Below are positions 22,581 through 34,860 of a DNA stretch of 64,000 nt, piece by piece (positions within the stretch are counted from its first letter, which is position 1; every line of letters begins with the position of its first letter). The notes beneath the pieces are model-generated. The model was not told where the DNA came from and ran no database searches. It saw nothing but the letters and a program-made list of their open reading frames with translations. This DNA comes from Adenophora triphylla var. japonica. Lineage: Eukaryota; Streptophyta; Magnoliopsida; Asterales; Campanulaceae. The stretch lies in assembly GCA_022495995.1 (NCBI GenBank), contig JAFEMH010001480.1:186001-250000 (forward strand), written 5' to 3'. The position numbers and the translations under genes are program-made.

Positions 22581-23034
22581 GAAGTTGCTGTCAAAGGCAA
22601 GAAGACAGAATTTTTACACCAAAAATCACCACCCCCCCACGGCCTAAGCAGTTTTTACCCCTTCTGAGCTCCCGTTCTGTCTCGATTCGCGTGAAATCTT
22701 CGTATTTCGGTCAAATACGCCCCTTACAACTTCGAAACAACCTTTCGAATCACTTTCCGTGTCCCGTACACACCTCCCGAGCCAAAGGAGTCAACCCTAG
22801 CCATAGGTATAACTCCCTCTCTCTAAATCTCCCGTTCCGTCTCGGTTTATGCGCCAGTCGCTATAACCGTTTCGAACGTCGTTATCGAAATGTAGATGCC
22901 TCCGTCTAACGGGGTCCGATACGTTTTATCCCCTCGATCCTCTTCTCTTTCCATAAGAGAAGTAATCACGGGTTAAAACGGCGTTCCGACCCCGTTCCGT
23001 TTACTTTTTATGTCATTTACCATTCCGGATCGAT

Positions 23035-23740
23035 CGATCCGTTGATTGTCATTTACAATTCCGAGCCATTTGCCCTCGTTGATCGTCATTTACAATTCCG
23101 AGCCGTTTGGCCTCGTTGATCGTCATTTACAATTCCGAGCCGTTTGGCCTCGTTGATCGTCATTTACCAATCCGGATCGTTTGATTCCGTTGATACCGCA
23201 CTTTAAATACTGTCATTTATAAAGTCCGATCCGTTTGGATCGTGATAGTATTTACTTTTCAAAGTCCGAGTCGCAACCCGATTCGTTGATCGCATGTCAT
23301 TTAATACACATTTTTCCCGTAAAAATCGTTAACAATGTAATGCTCGGTTCAAAACCGGAGTTCGTCCGTCGAACTCTCTTTCAAAATGCGCGAAATGACG
23401 TTCGGCCTCCGAACGCTCATCTTCAAACTCAAAGCCGCCATTTGACACTCAAAATCATTTAATACGCATTTTTCCCGTAAAAATCGTTAACAATGACGCG
23501 CCCGGTTTAAAAAACCGGAGTTCGACCTTCGAACTCCTTTTCAAACTCAAAAATCGACGTTTGCCACGCAAACGCTCATTTCAAACTCAACATCGACGTT
23601 TGCCACGCAAAACGCTCATTTCAACTCAAAACCGACGTTTGTCATTCAAACGCTCGTCTTTTCAAAAGTCACCTAATCAACGTTTGTCATCCAAACCAAG
23701 ATTAAGCTTGTCATTCAAGCCCCCATTTCGAAAGACACAC
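23035..23740 (+). repeat. Tandem repeats inside the Z LTR
   Basis: Four copies of a 37-bp unit (core GATCGTCATTTACAATTCCG) at about 23035-23190, then diverged copies to about 23300. A second set (core CGACGTTTGCCACGCAAACGCTC) repeats at 23330-23700. Non-coding. Confidence 0.75.
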
Positions 23741-24123
23741 ACACACACACACGATTTCGAGAAAGGTAGAAAGACTCGTCATGCGAGGCGTTTCGGGCGA
23801 TCTCGTAATACTCTACCCGAAACGTAACTTGACCTCCGAACCTAACAATCTCTGGTACAAAAAGCTTTTTACTCGTTTTTGCTGCCAATAAAAATGATCC
23901 CTTTTTTCAAAGCCTTTTCCTAAGTTTTTGCTACCAATAAAAACGACACCTTTTCACAATAGCCGTTTCTCAACGTTTGGGCTCAAAATACAAAAACCGC
24001 GTGGCGACTCCTCATTTTGTTCCTTCCCATGAAGCGAGGTCTCAGACACCAAACCCCTCCGCGAAAGACAACCGCCTTTTCCGCGCCCCCCGCCCGCGCG
24101 CGAAAAGATCGGGTAATTTCAGT

Positions 24124-24141
24124 TGGCGACTCCGCTGGGGA
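24124..24141 (+). other. Z primer binding site
   Basis: TGGCGACTCCGCTGGGGA, two bases after the LTR end, complementary to tRNA-Arg as in Y and W. It primes minus-strand cDNA synthesis. Confidence 0.85.
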
Positions 24142-25558
24142 AAAGATACTTTTTTCAAAACTACCATTGTTTTCTAAAAAGCCTTCCGTGGGTCAAACTT
24201 TCGTTTACCCTTCCTCGTTTTCGTGTGTGTGAGTTCCTTTAAACCTCGAACGGTTTTTGTTTCAAAGGCATTACATTGTCAACTTTTCAAAAATCTTACC
24301 ATGTTTGTGCATTCCCATTCATGTTTGATTTTCATGCTGTCTCTTGAACTGTGCATCATAAATTCTTTAAGACACATTCTGAAAAAAATCTCTGTTTTAC
24401 TCAGAAAAAGAATTTTAGTGACCGCACACTACGCGCACTTGCTGCCTCGGAACACCGCACTTCACGTGCACTTGCTGCCTCGGTACACTGCACACTAGAA
24501 CCCCTAACCGGGATGGCCTTATCGCTGCACTCCGATTGGCCTCGCGTATGCCTTTCGGGGGCGCACGGGGTCGTCCCAAACATCCCATCCTAGCCCGTGT
24601 AAGCCATGCACTCTTTGTGTCACACTTTGTCCAAGACCCCGGTTGGTTTTTGGCTTAGCTCGTGTCATAAAGCCTAAGTATATGTTTTTCACGCCGGGCC
24701 CCGCTCCGAGTCAAGCTCGAGAGATTGAGACCGAAGGTCATTCCCGACCCGAAGTCTTGAGCTTTTCAGCCTTGACTTTGACGCGGAGCTCTGTCGAAAA
24801 ATATACCCGAAGGTTCAATGTGACGCCGTGTCACCAAACCTCGCCGTATGTATCGTACCAGCCACAACTTGGCCAACGCTAAAAAGCTAAGATCTCTCGC
24901 ACAAGCGAGTCAGGAGAGGTCATGCCCAAATTTTGGCACGATCCCCGCCTTAACTTAAGGACGTTGACTTCGACCGTGGCCCGTACGTCACACACGTTGA
25001 AAGTTTGCGTGATCAGCTAGCCTTAAGTTCACTTTTTCCTTTGTCGGTGGAACTCGCTTGCCTTATCAGACCTTGCTCGGGATAGTCCGTCCTGAGAAAG
25101 ATGATCTACAATGGAAACGAGGGGCTTATAAGAGTAGTGACGAGATCCACTGATTAGAGCTCTAGGATTAGTTGCGAAAAAGAAGACACGCTCTTTTCCA
25201 ACCAATTAGGACTCTGAGAAAACGTGCTTTAAGTAAACATTAATCGGTAATCGCACATTGCACAAGCCCGAAAACCTTGAGCCAAATCCCCTTTTCCGAA
25301 GCCTAAACCCTTCCTTTCGTTCCCTGCAGCCGAGCGTAAAGTGGTTCAGATTTCCGGTCGCGCCTTGCCAGATCACGCAACGGCGGCGTCGACAGTTCTT
25401 CGGTTCCCTCGGTTCCCTCGGCCAAATTTCCGACATGTCAAGCTCACTGAGAAATCGTGACGGGGAATGACCCCGCCACCGGTAATGATATGACATTGGA
25501 AGAAGCCATCCCGGGCTTGTGAGGTTCACAAGAGGAAGAAAGAAGATCGCGGAATTTC
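24142..25558 (+). other. Z untranslated leader
   Basis: Shares with Y, in order: GAATTTTAG(A/T)GACCGCACACTACGCGCAC repeats (24410-24490), the C(C)CGGTTGG block (24640), the hairpin plus GAGAGGTCATGCCC (24896-24930), ACGAGGGGCTTATA (25118), and GTTGCGAAAAAGAAGA with GGACTCTGAGAAAAC (25171-25222). No gene in 25230-25558 beyond decayed gag-like words. Confidence 0.68.
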
Positions 25559-26760
25559 GTGGTACAACTTCCGAATGAGCGTGGTATAGCAACTATCCCC
25601 GCCGACGGTACTTTTGTCCTGGTCGAGGATGACGATTCCCCGAAACCATTTCACCAAACCTTCAATCAGGTTCCTCCCCCGCCAACTTACGGGATGCATT
25701 CCAACCAAGGAAACAATGACCTAGGCTCCATGTTGCCACCTCTCGTGGCAACCCCGTCAATTTTGGTCGCCCGCTACGCCCATCACTCAATATCACCGCC
25801 GCACCGCTGACCATCGCAGGATGCCAATAGCCCGCAATACCCTCCCGGGTTCGTCCCGTTGCCTATACACGAATCCCTAAACACCGGGGACAAACCCCGA
25901 TACAGCTTCGTAAAAGGCTCCCGTATATTCTCATATACCAAGCCTTCCACCTCCAATCACTACCGCTCACGTGGTAGCACCCGGCGCCGAGCCTCACAAG
26001 CCCACCACCGGACCCAACCTTAGCCTGGATGGTCGAGCGGTATGAAAGACACGAAAGCCACCATGAGCACTCAAAGCAGAAACGCTCAAATCCACGTATC
26101 CGGGAATGGTCACGCCTCTCCACCGCCAAGTTCGAATGCCGGAGATGGACCGATTCGATGGAACCGAATGTCCTCAAACGCACGTCGACACCTACGTTCT
26201 CGACATGAGAGCAAAAGGAGCAACCCTCCAAAGCAAATGGCCGACCACTTCCAGATACGCTCAAAAGTTCGCCGTTACGATGGTTTCGAGGGTCAAGCTA
26301 GGATCGCCACACTGGGAACAGATCAAGCAACATCTTCCCGGAACGGTACAGATCCAACTTAGAGTGGGAAACAAGTCGCGAGGACTTAATCACCACCGAG
26401 CGTAAAGCGGATGAAAGTGTTGGGGAATTCTACAAGAGATGGAGCCGGAAACTCTCCGAGATCATGGAGCCACTCTCCAAAGACGAACAGATGCGGATCT
26501 TCAAGTCCCGCTTAAGACCGTCCATCGAACTCTCATCACCACAATTTCTTCCTGCATCTTCCGGGCCATGGTCAATGCCGGCTCACAGCTCGAGAAGGAT
26601 CTCAAGGAAAAGTTGGCTACCGCGCAGCCCATACGTATACCGCCAACAGCTTGCATTCAATCCCGCACCGGCCCCAAAGAAAGGGAAAGATACGTCCGTC
26701 AACTACGTCCATCGTGGACAACAATGGGTAACAAACCCGGGCCCCACAAATGACGTTCTA
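25559..26760 (+). pseudogene. Z gag
   Basis: Capsid-like domain in several frames: MPEMDRFDGTECPQTHVDTY near 26130, then ADESVGEFYKRWSRKLSEIM and PLSKDEQMRIFKSRL near 26408-26510, matching the retrotransposon gag family. At least three frameshifts lie between 26040 and 26700. The upstream 25559-25810 frame is Pro-rich and may be gag's N-terminus. Confidence 0.7.
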
Positions 26761-27039
26761 CTCGGGCGCTGTCGTACACTTCGACAAGTTGGACATGCCA
26801 CCGAGCAAGATGTCGGAAGGGTTAATCAAGGAGGGTCTCCTTAAGCCCATTGCCAATTATAAACCCAAAATTCCCGTAGCTAATGCGGACAAGAGCAAAT
26901 ATCGCGCCTTCCATCGCATCACGGCCATACCACCGACAATTGTTTGGGGTTACGATACGAAATCCGTAACTTGATAGAAGAAGGCAAGTTAGAGCGCCCC
27001 GTGGGCCCAATACGATCGGGAATCCATTTCCGAACAATA

Positions 27040-28115
27040 ACAACGTGAATTCCATTGAGTGGGTTCCCAAGAAGAGTGCCACAGAACCGCTCCGCCTCTT
27101 TCGGCTGAATCCTCCTCTAATGTCCATATCGCCTACGATGTTTGCGATCGCTCCGCCTCGCCCGGGAGTACGAGTCTCAAGAAACCGTCCGAGCAATCCT
27201 CCGAGAAAACAAAAGAAGAAATCCTCTCAACAAAGAATCGAGAGAAAGATACGAAGCCGGAGATACCGGTGTAGGTACACTTGGAGAACCCTCCGGAGGT
27301 TCGACTACTACGCATCGTACTCCAGCCTGCCCTTCTTGCCTCCAGGCCATGCAGCCTTTAGAGCGCAGGGTGGGAAAGCCGAAAAGTCCCGCTCAAACCG
27401 TAATTCAGGCCCCGGGACACCGGAATACCTCGGATCTTGGTAATCTTATCGCGCCGTAAGCCTAACCCTCCACGGGATCGCCCAAGATTCAATTTGTCCA
27501 GCCTTCCGAGCTCGGACCGGTAAAGGAAGATCAAGGTCAGGCTTGGCAATCGCACTCGATCAATGTGCTAACTAAGGGCGGCAACCGCCACAAGCAGCCT
27601 CAACACACTCCCGAGGTTCCAAAGAAAGGCTTTACCTCGCAAGAGGAAGACAGGAAACGGATGGCTTGATGACTCTCCTTCTATGGATAGAGATGAGATC
27701 TACGACTCCCGTCTCAGATGGCGGCATGATCACGTTCTGTGACGAAGACTTACCGAGAGACGCCTCGGGGCACAACGAAGCTCTGTACATCACTCTCAAA
27801 CTCAACACCATATCACTCCCCGGAGTATTGGTAGATAACGGGTCAGCCGTTAATGTCCTCCCTCTCAGCATGATGCGAGCTCTCCGCATCCATGAAAGCC
27901 ACCTGATTCCGTCAGCTCGGACTATCAAGGCCTACGACAACTCGTCTCGCCCCATCCCGGGGACGGTGACTCCAACTCTGGTTCGAAACCCAAATGGTGC
28001 TGCAAAATTCCATGTGATGGACATTCCATCCGAGTTCACGGCTCTTTTGGGACGCCCTTGGCTACACCACATGAAAGCCATAGCTTCCACTCTCCATCGG
28101 CATCAAGTTCATTAA
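27040..28115 (+). pseudogene. Z gag-pol linker and first aspartic protease
   Basis: A linker with ERYEAGDTGVGTLGEPS (27240) matches the Y module. The protease follows: MITFCDEDLP, HNEALYITLKL, active-site VDNGSAVNVLPLSMM (27832-27876), IKAYDNSSRPIPG, and FHVMDIPSEFTALLGRPWLH (27999-28068). These are the standard landmarks of Tat-lineage proteases, with D-N-G in place of D-T/S-G. The frame 27666-28115 is open, then shifts. A second protease-like segment lies 3 kb downstream. Confidence 0.75.
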
Positions 28116-29246
28116 CCGGCAGGAGATCTTGAAGTCATCCGAGGATAGTTTCCTCATAGGAAACGAAGCCGAGACAAGAGCCAAGCGTGTCCGCACTCGT
28201 GCACCGGGGTTACCTCCTTCGAATCAACCAAGGGACTACCGGGGCAAATCTCATCGTAATCCCTCGTAGTCCGGATGCCAACTATGTAAACGTACTCGAG
28301 CGGGGAAGACCACAGCACGGTCAGATACATCAAGTTCAACTGTCGTTTCCAACATTTCGAGGCAGATTGGAAGGAAACGCCGAACATCGCCATGATGCGG
28401 GCACATAAACCCCGCCCACTCCGAGATTCATCGGCATTCTCCAAACCAACTCTCGGCTCCCGCCAGCGAAGAGGTTTTTGTGATAAAGGTCAACAAGCAC
28501 CGTCATTCTCGTGATGAATGCATGGAAGTTGTATGGGATGTCCTCCACGAGGAACTACCCGCCGCACCCCTCTTCTCCAATGAAGAGCATGATGTTTTCC
28601 TAGCTGCTCCAAAGAACGCAACCGGATGCAATACGTCCCTACACCTGGATTGAACGGCCGATGATGATGAATCCGGACTCTCCGGAGTCGAAGATGCGGC
28701 AGACCCGCAGCGCACCTCTCGCATTCACATGCTCGGCTGAGGACGGAACTCCTTCCGATTAGGTCACCTACGACCAAGGTTCCAATACCATGGAAATTGT
28801 CAAGCTCAACGTCCAAGACAGCAAACTATCCAACAATTGGAAGCACGTGATTCACGCAACGAGGAATCCTCTCGATCAAGTGAATGACGACGACTTCGTC
28901 AATATCATCTATTCCAGATATCCCGATGAAGCCAAGGATCCCGTCCTTGTTATCGATTCCGCAACACCAAGGTCACCCTCGATGATCGCCCGCTCATGGT
29001 AAACGAGGCCCCGGCCAAGCGAGCTCAAAGCTCATCATTACTTCCAAGTACCGGCCCAGTGGCAACCGGCCCGTGCCGCGGTCAAGCTTATACCCTCAAA
29101 CGCCGCCAAGGCCAAGGGCAACAATGAAGGAGACCAAGCTCCTCACCTGCTACAAGTCGGATCAACCTCGGGAACGCTTCCGCGGCCACCCGAAAACATC
29201 AGGAAAGTCTTCCCCGCAAGGCAGCAGTCGCCTTCCGACATAGGAA
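28116..29246 (+). other. Z spacer after the first protease, decayed
   Basis: No recognisable domain. Short coding-like stretches in changing frames (DECMEVVWDVLHEELP near 28520; MEIVKLNVQDSKLSNNWKHV at 28790-28850) look like the variable Tat spacer between protease and RT. Confidence 0.4.
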
Positions 29247-30014
29247 ATGACCACCTCAGCATCAACATGCTCCGGTTCGATTCTCGCTCCCAGCCGTCAC
29301 GGCCCCGGATTCGAGACATCCCGCCGATCGCTAGCTTTGATAGACTTGGCGATCGAGCGAGATCACGAGACCGTCAACATTGCGGAAATTCAATACCCCG
29401 TGGGGTCAATCAAGCAGATATGGGCAAACTTCTTGGTAATCGAGATCAAGGAAGGCCGCATGGAATGTCCCAGTCCGACTTCCTTCGTCAATGTAATCCA
29501 AGTGTTCCCGCCATTCGGCGATTTGAATGTAATCACGATTCTGGACACTAGCCAGACGATGCGCACCTACGGAGACTGCCTAGGTCTCGCAAGGAAAGCC
29601 CTCATGGAACTAGCCGCTCAAGAAAGTCGTCTTTGGGACGAAGACCAAGCTCGAAAGACCTACAGGGACCAAGCCCTTAAAGTGTCACAGGCAGCTTCAG
29701 ACAGAAAGCTAGAGGCCACTCTAGACCAGTTCGACCTCAAGAGTTTTGCTCATGGCAACTTCCCTGACTACCGTCTGTTCTCATCCAACCCCCTCTGCCA
29801 CACAAGGGCGGTCAACGGTCCCAATGACCTAGGAGATGGAACGACACAGCAGAACGAATCCCAGCGCTTACCTTCCCGAGGAAAGCAAGTTCTCTGTGAA
29901 AGCGACGATGAAGACGATGAAACCATTCTTTTCCAAGCCTGCATGAAGTCAACAAAACCGGACTCCCAAGGGTCCTGGGAGGATGGGAACGGATCATTGC
30001 TGCACTCAAATTGA
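29247..30014 (+). CDS. Unrecognised 255-codon open frame within Z
   Basis: The longest uninterrupted sense frame in Z, in a region otherwise broken every few hundred bases. The middle is helical and charged (ARKALMELAAQESRLWDEDQARKTYRDQA) and there is an acidic patch (ESDDEDDETILF) near the C-terminus. I do not recognise a family; it is probably spacer between the two protease-like segments. The first 70 residues may be off-frame. Confidence 0.35.
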   Translation: MTTSASTCSGSILAPSRHGPGFETSRRSLALIDLAIERDHETVNIAEIQYPVGSIKQIWANFLVIEIKEGRMECPSPTSFVNVIQVFPPFGDLNVITILDTSQTMRTYGDCLGLARKALMELAAQESRLWDEDQARKTYRDQALKVSQAASDRKLEATLDQFDLKSFAHGNFPDYRLFSSNPLCHTRAVNGPNDLGDGTTQQNESQRLPSRGKQVLCESDDEDDETILFQACMKSTKPDSQGSWEDGNGSLLHSN

Positions 30015-31460
30015 AAGGCCAACTCAGGGAGGAAGGTCTATTTAAAAACAAGAGGAGTATAGAGATTCGTCTTGAGCAACTACTCAGGGAAATTCCACAG
30101 TCTACGGCATTCGTTTATAGAAACGATCAACTGGGACAGCAACCAGTCACATGGGCAGATGTTCGGGAAGCCGTGTACTCACCTTCCGACATACCCGCCA
30201 CTCAGATAAAGCAGAGGAGAAAACTCTCCCCGATGGAGGTTTACCTAGACTGCCGCACGCAGCTTCAAAGAAGCACCGGCTATTCTCACATGGGAAGAAA
30301 CGCAGGCACTCACTCTCGACGCAGGCTCGCTGCAAGAAGGTTGATGCGGGCCCAGAGTGGAGGAAAACTAGCAAATCATGAGTATCGCCGGACCCAACTC
30401 CGAGAATGCCCCGAGTATGCTCGAAGAAGGAAAGGAACGCGATATACCGTGAAGAGATCAAGGAGACCATTCGCTTAAGCCAAGAACTCTCCAACCTCCC
30501 CCGGAGGGTCGCAACGCACGCCCGATTCAGGCAACCACGTTGTGCACCGACATTCGAACAATCTGCGTCAAACTACGGGCTACCTCCCCGCAGAGGCATC
30601 CAAGCCAGCATCTGGGACGTAATCCGTCAAGCCCGAAGCTCCGGGAATTCATCCACGATCAATGAGTTGAGGGAAGACATATGGCCCTATGCTACGAGGA
30701 ATCCTCCTCTAACTATGGCGCAACTCGGAGCGGCTGTTCGTAAGGGACCAAATCGATGTCGGCGTTCTAACCCGATCGGGTCAAATCCATGCATTACCAC
30801 CTAAGGCCACCAAAAAGCCGACGGAGCGAGTATTGCAATCCGCCGGCCCGAAGACGCAAATTCCTTGAAAGAGGACCCGATCCTCACTCGGCTCAAGCAG
30901 ACTCAGGCGAACATTTCCCTTTGGTCTCTGCTCACCTCCTCTTATCCTCACAAGCTCAAGCTAGATGAAAGCCTGGCCCGTACCATGGTCCCCGTGGGAC
31001 GCAACCCCGGATGAAGTCATTCGAGATGATCGGCAACATCCACTATGGCAACATTATCACCTTCACGCATTTGGACCTTCCAAAATTTGGGGCGATCACA
31101 ACGAGCCGCTCTACATCACGGTCCAGCTCGGACGAGCGTCGCCTTCCCGCGTGTTGGTAGATGGAGGTTCCGGAATGAATGTCTTGCCCGCCAAGATGAT
31201 GGACTCCTTGACATGAAGCCCATAGATCTTAAGCCTTCGGTCCACACTGTCAAGGCCTATGACTCTACTTCCCGTACGCTTCTCGGGGTTGCTACTCTCA
31301 ACATCTCGGGTTCGACAAGCGGTGATCCCCACCGAATTCCAAGTGTTGGATATTCCAATCACTTTCACAGCCATCCCTGGGGCTTCCTGGCCGCATCAAA
31401 TCAATGGCGTGGCATCCACCCTTCACCGGTGCCTCAAGTTCATGCAAGGCAACGAGCTAA
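30015..31460 (+). pseudogene. Z second gag-linker modules and second aspartic protease
   Basis: VTWADVREAVYSPSD (30145) and WDVIRQARSSG...INELREDIWPYATRNPPLT (30617-30714) match the Y gag module. Protease landmarks follow: DHNEPLYITVQL (31094), active-site VDGGSGMNVLPAKMM (31156-31200), VHTVKAYDSTSRTLLGVATL (after a frameshift), and FQVLDIPITFTAI then INGVASTLHRCLKF (31337-31442), where LGRPW has decayed to PGASW. It is strongly diverged from the first protease, so not a recent tandem duplicate. Confidence 0.7.
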
Positions 31461-32989
31461 CCACGGTCTACGGCGACAGGTGTCACCACCGAGGGACCAA
31501 AGACCAACGACATTCCAGGTATTGGAAATCAAGCATAATGATGACATGCCATTAACTGGATTCACTCGAGACCTCCAAGATCCAAATATGCAACGTGGAC
31601 CTTCCACTATCTCACGATCGATTCCTCCCGCCATGAGGATGATGAAACTCATGAACTTCATCCCAGATCGGGGCTCGGCAAAAGGCCGCAAGGCCAACAC
31701 CAAGTTATTGAAGTCAAGGACCACACCACGGTCCAGGGGCTTGGCTACGTGCCAACACCGGCCGACATCAAGGAAGACAAAAGGCTCGCCCGCACCAAGG
31801 CAAGCAGCCGTAAAAGGGGAACCTCCGACGGCACACCCAATCTCCGACCTTACGGCTTTGACCTCGCTCATTACTTCAACAAGGGAACCGACAAAGATAA
31901 CCGAGGGGACCGACAATGAACCGACAAAGAGCGAGGGGACCAACAATGAACCGAGCAGAACCGAGGGGACCGACAAGGTGGGAACCGATGAAGATGAGAA
32001 AGAAGCGGGGATAGTCGGTACCAAGACTACGGGAAGAATGGAACAGGCTAGCACGGGACCTCAAGCGTTTGAGAGGACTCAAAGCTAATCCGATAAGGGG
32101 AGCGTTCCTCGACATCACGGCTCTACCTGGACCAACTGCCACCACAGTCCAGCATGAGTACACATTCAAGGGAATCCCAGACTTGGAGGAGCAACTCAAG
32201 GTACTCTCCATGGGAAACAAGTTGTTTGGATCAACCGCCGAGGCCACATTCGAGACAATAAGTCCAAAGCGTAAGGAACCGGAATTCATAGAAGACGCTC
32301 TCGGTGGACCGGCTCTGAGTCTGTTTGAAGAAGTCATGGAGTTGCCCAACTTGATCGGCGGGGCTCGACAACAGCATGATCGCCATGATAGGGACAGCGG
32401 GAGCCAAGCCTCTCGATCCCCGCACCCTTATCAAGCATCCAAAGAACGCCACCGAAGAATTGGGTAACTTTCACCGGACCAAGGGCAAGCCGGGCATTGG
32501 AAGACAAGGTGGGCCCGCACCCACATCTCCCTAAACCCGGTCTCAAACCCTGCGAGTCGGGCCTTGTCGAGTCCGAGTCCTCGAGTCATCCAATGGCCTT
32601 ACGCCGGAGGACTATAATGTTGTAGCCAATCATGTATTCCCGTTCTTGTTTAATGAAAAGTCTGACCTTTCGGAGTATCCTCTCATTGCCACTTTAACAA
32701 CTGATAAGTTAACAAACAACTTAAAAGATGTTAATAATTCAATTGATAAAGAAGCAGACACATTAAACGAACAATACATTAAAGAAGTTCTCGAGCGTGT
32801 AGTTGACCAAGAGGACAACCGGGCCCAAGCCGCCGAAGAGGTTATGACCAAAGTGAACTGGGGTCGGTGCAAGAGCCTAAAGAGACACAAGTGGGCGGTT
32901 TCTTCGCCGATGCGTAAAAGAAGCCCCGATAAGCCTCCTCCGGGAATATGTTGACGTGTTCGCCTGGTCATACCAGACATGCCGGGACT
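31461..32989 (+). other. Z protease-RT spacer
   Basis: Decayed. A 30-33-bp tandem repeat (core GAGGGGACCGACAATGAACC) is at 31890-31980. 32640-32810 is distinctly AT-rich against GC-rich flanks and contains a Lys/Asn-rich frame (MFNEKSDLSEYPLIATL). Ogre elements are known to carry an intron between protease and RT, and this stretch is in the right place, but I cannot fix splice sites. Confidence 0.4.
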
Positions 32990-34257
32990 CGATCCTCAAT
33001 CGTGGAGCACATAATTCCCTGGATCCCGAATCCAAGCCTGTCAAATGAAGCCGTGCAAGATCAAGCCGAGTGGTCCTTGCAAGTTAAAGAAGAAATTGAG
33101 AAAATGCTCCGAGTTGGTTTCATCAGCAGTGATTGAGTACCCGACTTGGCTCTCCAACATCGTGACGGTCACCAAGGCCAACGGAAAGGTCGGATGTTGC
33201 GTGGATTTCCGGGATCTCAACAAGGCCAGCCCTAAAGATGATTTCCCATCGCCTAACATCGACATGCCGGTCGATACCACGGCAAATTTCGAAGTAAAGT
33301 CCTTCGTGGACGGGTTCGCCGGATACAAACAGATCAAGATGTCGAGGAGGATCGTGCCAAGATCGCTTTACCACTCCATGGGGACATAATGTTACACGGT
33401 CATGCCGTTCGGTCAAGAACGCTGGGGCTACTTACCGGCCGCAAGCCTCTTTTCCATGACATGATTCATAAAGAAATCGAAGTATATGTCGACGACATGA
33501 TCATCCACTCCAAGGGATCAGACATGCAAGACATGATAGATCTCGAGGAAGTTCTTCAATGTACTCGTAAAACATTCCATGAGGTTGAACCCGGCAAAGT
33601 GCACCTTCGGCGTCAAGCGCGGCAAGGTACTCGGGTACATGGTTACGTAAAGAGGTATCGAAGCCGATCCCATGAAAATCAAGGCCATCATCGACATGAA
33701 GCCGCCTCAAACCCCGACGAAGTAAAGAGCTTCATGGGAAGACTTCGCACATCGGCCGCTTCATCAACCGCTGACATCTCTCTGCGAGCCCATGTTCAAA
33801 CCGATGAAAAAGAATGCCAACATCAAATGGGACTCCGAGTGCCAAACAAATTTTCGAGAAGATCAAGACCTACTTGGTTAATCCCCACCCCGTGCCCGCC
33901 ACATGAAGACAAGCCACTACTCCCGTATCCGACAAGAATGTACACGTCAATCGGAGCAATGCCGGCACAAGAATAGAAAGATTCCAAGGTTGAGCATGCA
34001 ATCTACTTCGTAGCCGAAAGCTTCAAGGAAGTGAACTCACCACTCAAGCATCGAGAAAACTTGTACCGCCTTGGTATGGGTAGTCGGGAAACCGAAACAC
34101 TACATGCGGCCGCATTCGGCACTCCCGGTCTCCAAAGTGGACCCCGTCCGATATCTCTTTGACAAGCCATCCTCGTCAATGCGGCTAGCCAAGTGGTCAT
34201 TCTTCCCGGCCGAGTTCGACATCAAGTACATGGTCGAAAATCAACAAAGGGCGAGTA
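32990..34257 (+). pseudogene. Z reverse transcriptase and RNase H
   Basis: RT landmarks in changing frames: DMPGLDPQ near 32980, IEYPTWLSNIVTVTKANGKV (33135-33192), CVDFRDLNKASPKDDFP (33199-33248), and the catalytic YVDDMIIHSKG (33484-33516). The RNase H region shows KNANIKWDSECQ near 33812, YFVAESFKE near 34008 and the tether WSFFPAEFDIKYM near 34196-34235. At least five frameshifts; inactive. Confidence 0.8.
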
Positions 34258-34860
34258 ATGGCAGATCGCCTTGCCGACTTCCCGAGCAAAGTGAACCTAA
34301 GGGTCCCGATCCGCAATTTCCGGACGATGGAATCTTTTCACTTGACAGCGCAAACCGCCGGCAACTCTTCTTCGATGGGGCAGCCAACAAGAAGGGGAAT
34401 GGCATTGGAATGCTCCTTGTCGATCCCAAGGACGAGCATACTCCCATAGCCATCAAGCCGAATTTCGAAGCAACCAACAATGCAAGCAGAATATGAAGCC
34501 TCTGCAGCAGGTTTGGAAGCCGCCCTCGAGCGCAACATCTTAGAGCCGGATGTATATGGAGACTCGGCATTGATCATCAATCAAGTATCCAACAAATGGA
34601 AGACGGTAGATTCTCGGCCTTCGAAGTACCACGCATACATGGAGGAACTCATTGCTCGCTCAAGGACATCTCTTTTCACTATTTGCCAAGAGACAGGAAC
34701 CGCTTCGCATGCCCCGGCAACCTCGCCTCTCTTGTCGAAATTCCCGAAGGGAAAGCAAGAAACCCTCGTAATAGGCGGACGGGAAACACCCGCCTATTGC
34801 CGTGAGATCGAAAAAGAAAAAGAAACGATCGATGAACCCCGGTACAATCAAATTTACCAA
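34258..34860 (+). pseudogene. Z second (archaeal-type) RNase H
   Basis: LFFDGAANKKGNGIGMLLVDP (34369-34431) carries the first catalytic Asp and FEATNN the next motif. After a 1-base shift, AEYEASAAGLEAALE (34486-34530) and DVYGDSALIINQVSNKW (34549-34599) give the remaining acidic residues. This extra RNase H between RT-RNase H and integrase defines Tat/Ogre elements. Confidence 0.82.

Larger units (their letters stand above)
22049..24121 (+). repeat. Z 5' LTR (2073 bp)
   Basis: Begins TGTAAGTACCC, ends GGGTAATTTCA. The start aligns with 42611-42855, where the first TG has become TA. It contains two palindromes and a TATA box, AACGG-rich inverted words near 22095-22140 (GTTAACGG and CCGTTAAC), internal tandem repeats, and ACGGCGTGGCGACTC-like sequence near 24000. 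Confidence 0.88.
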
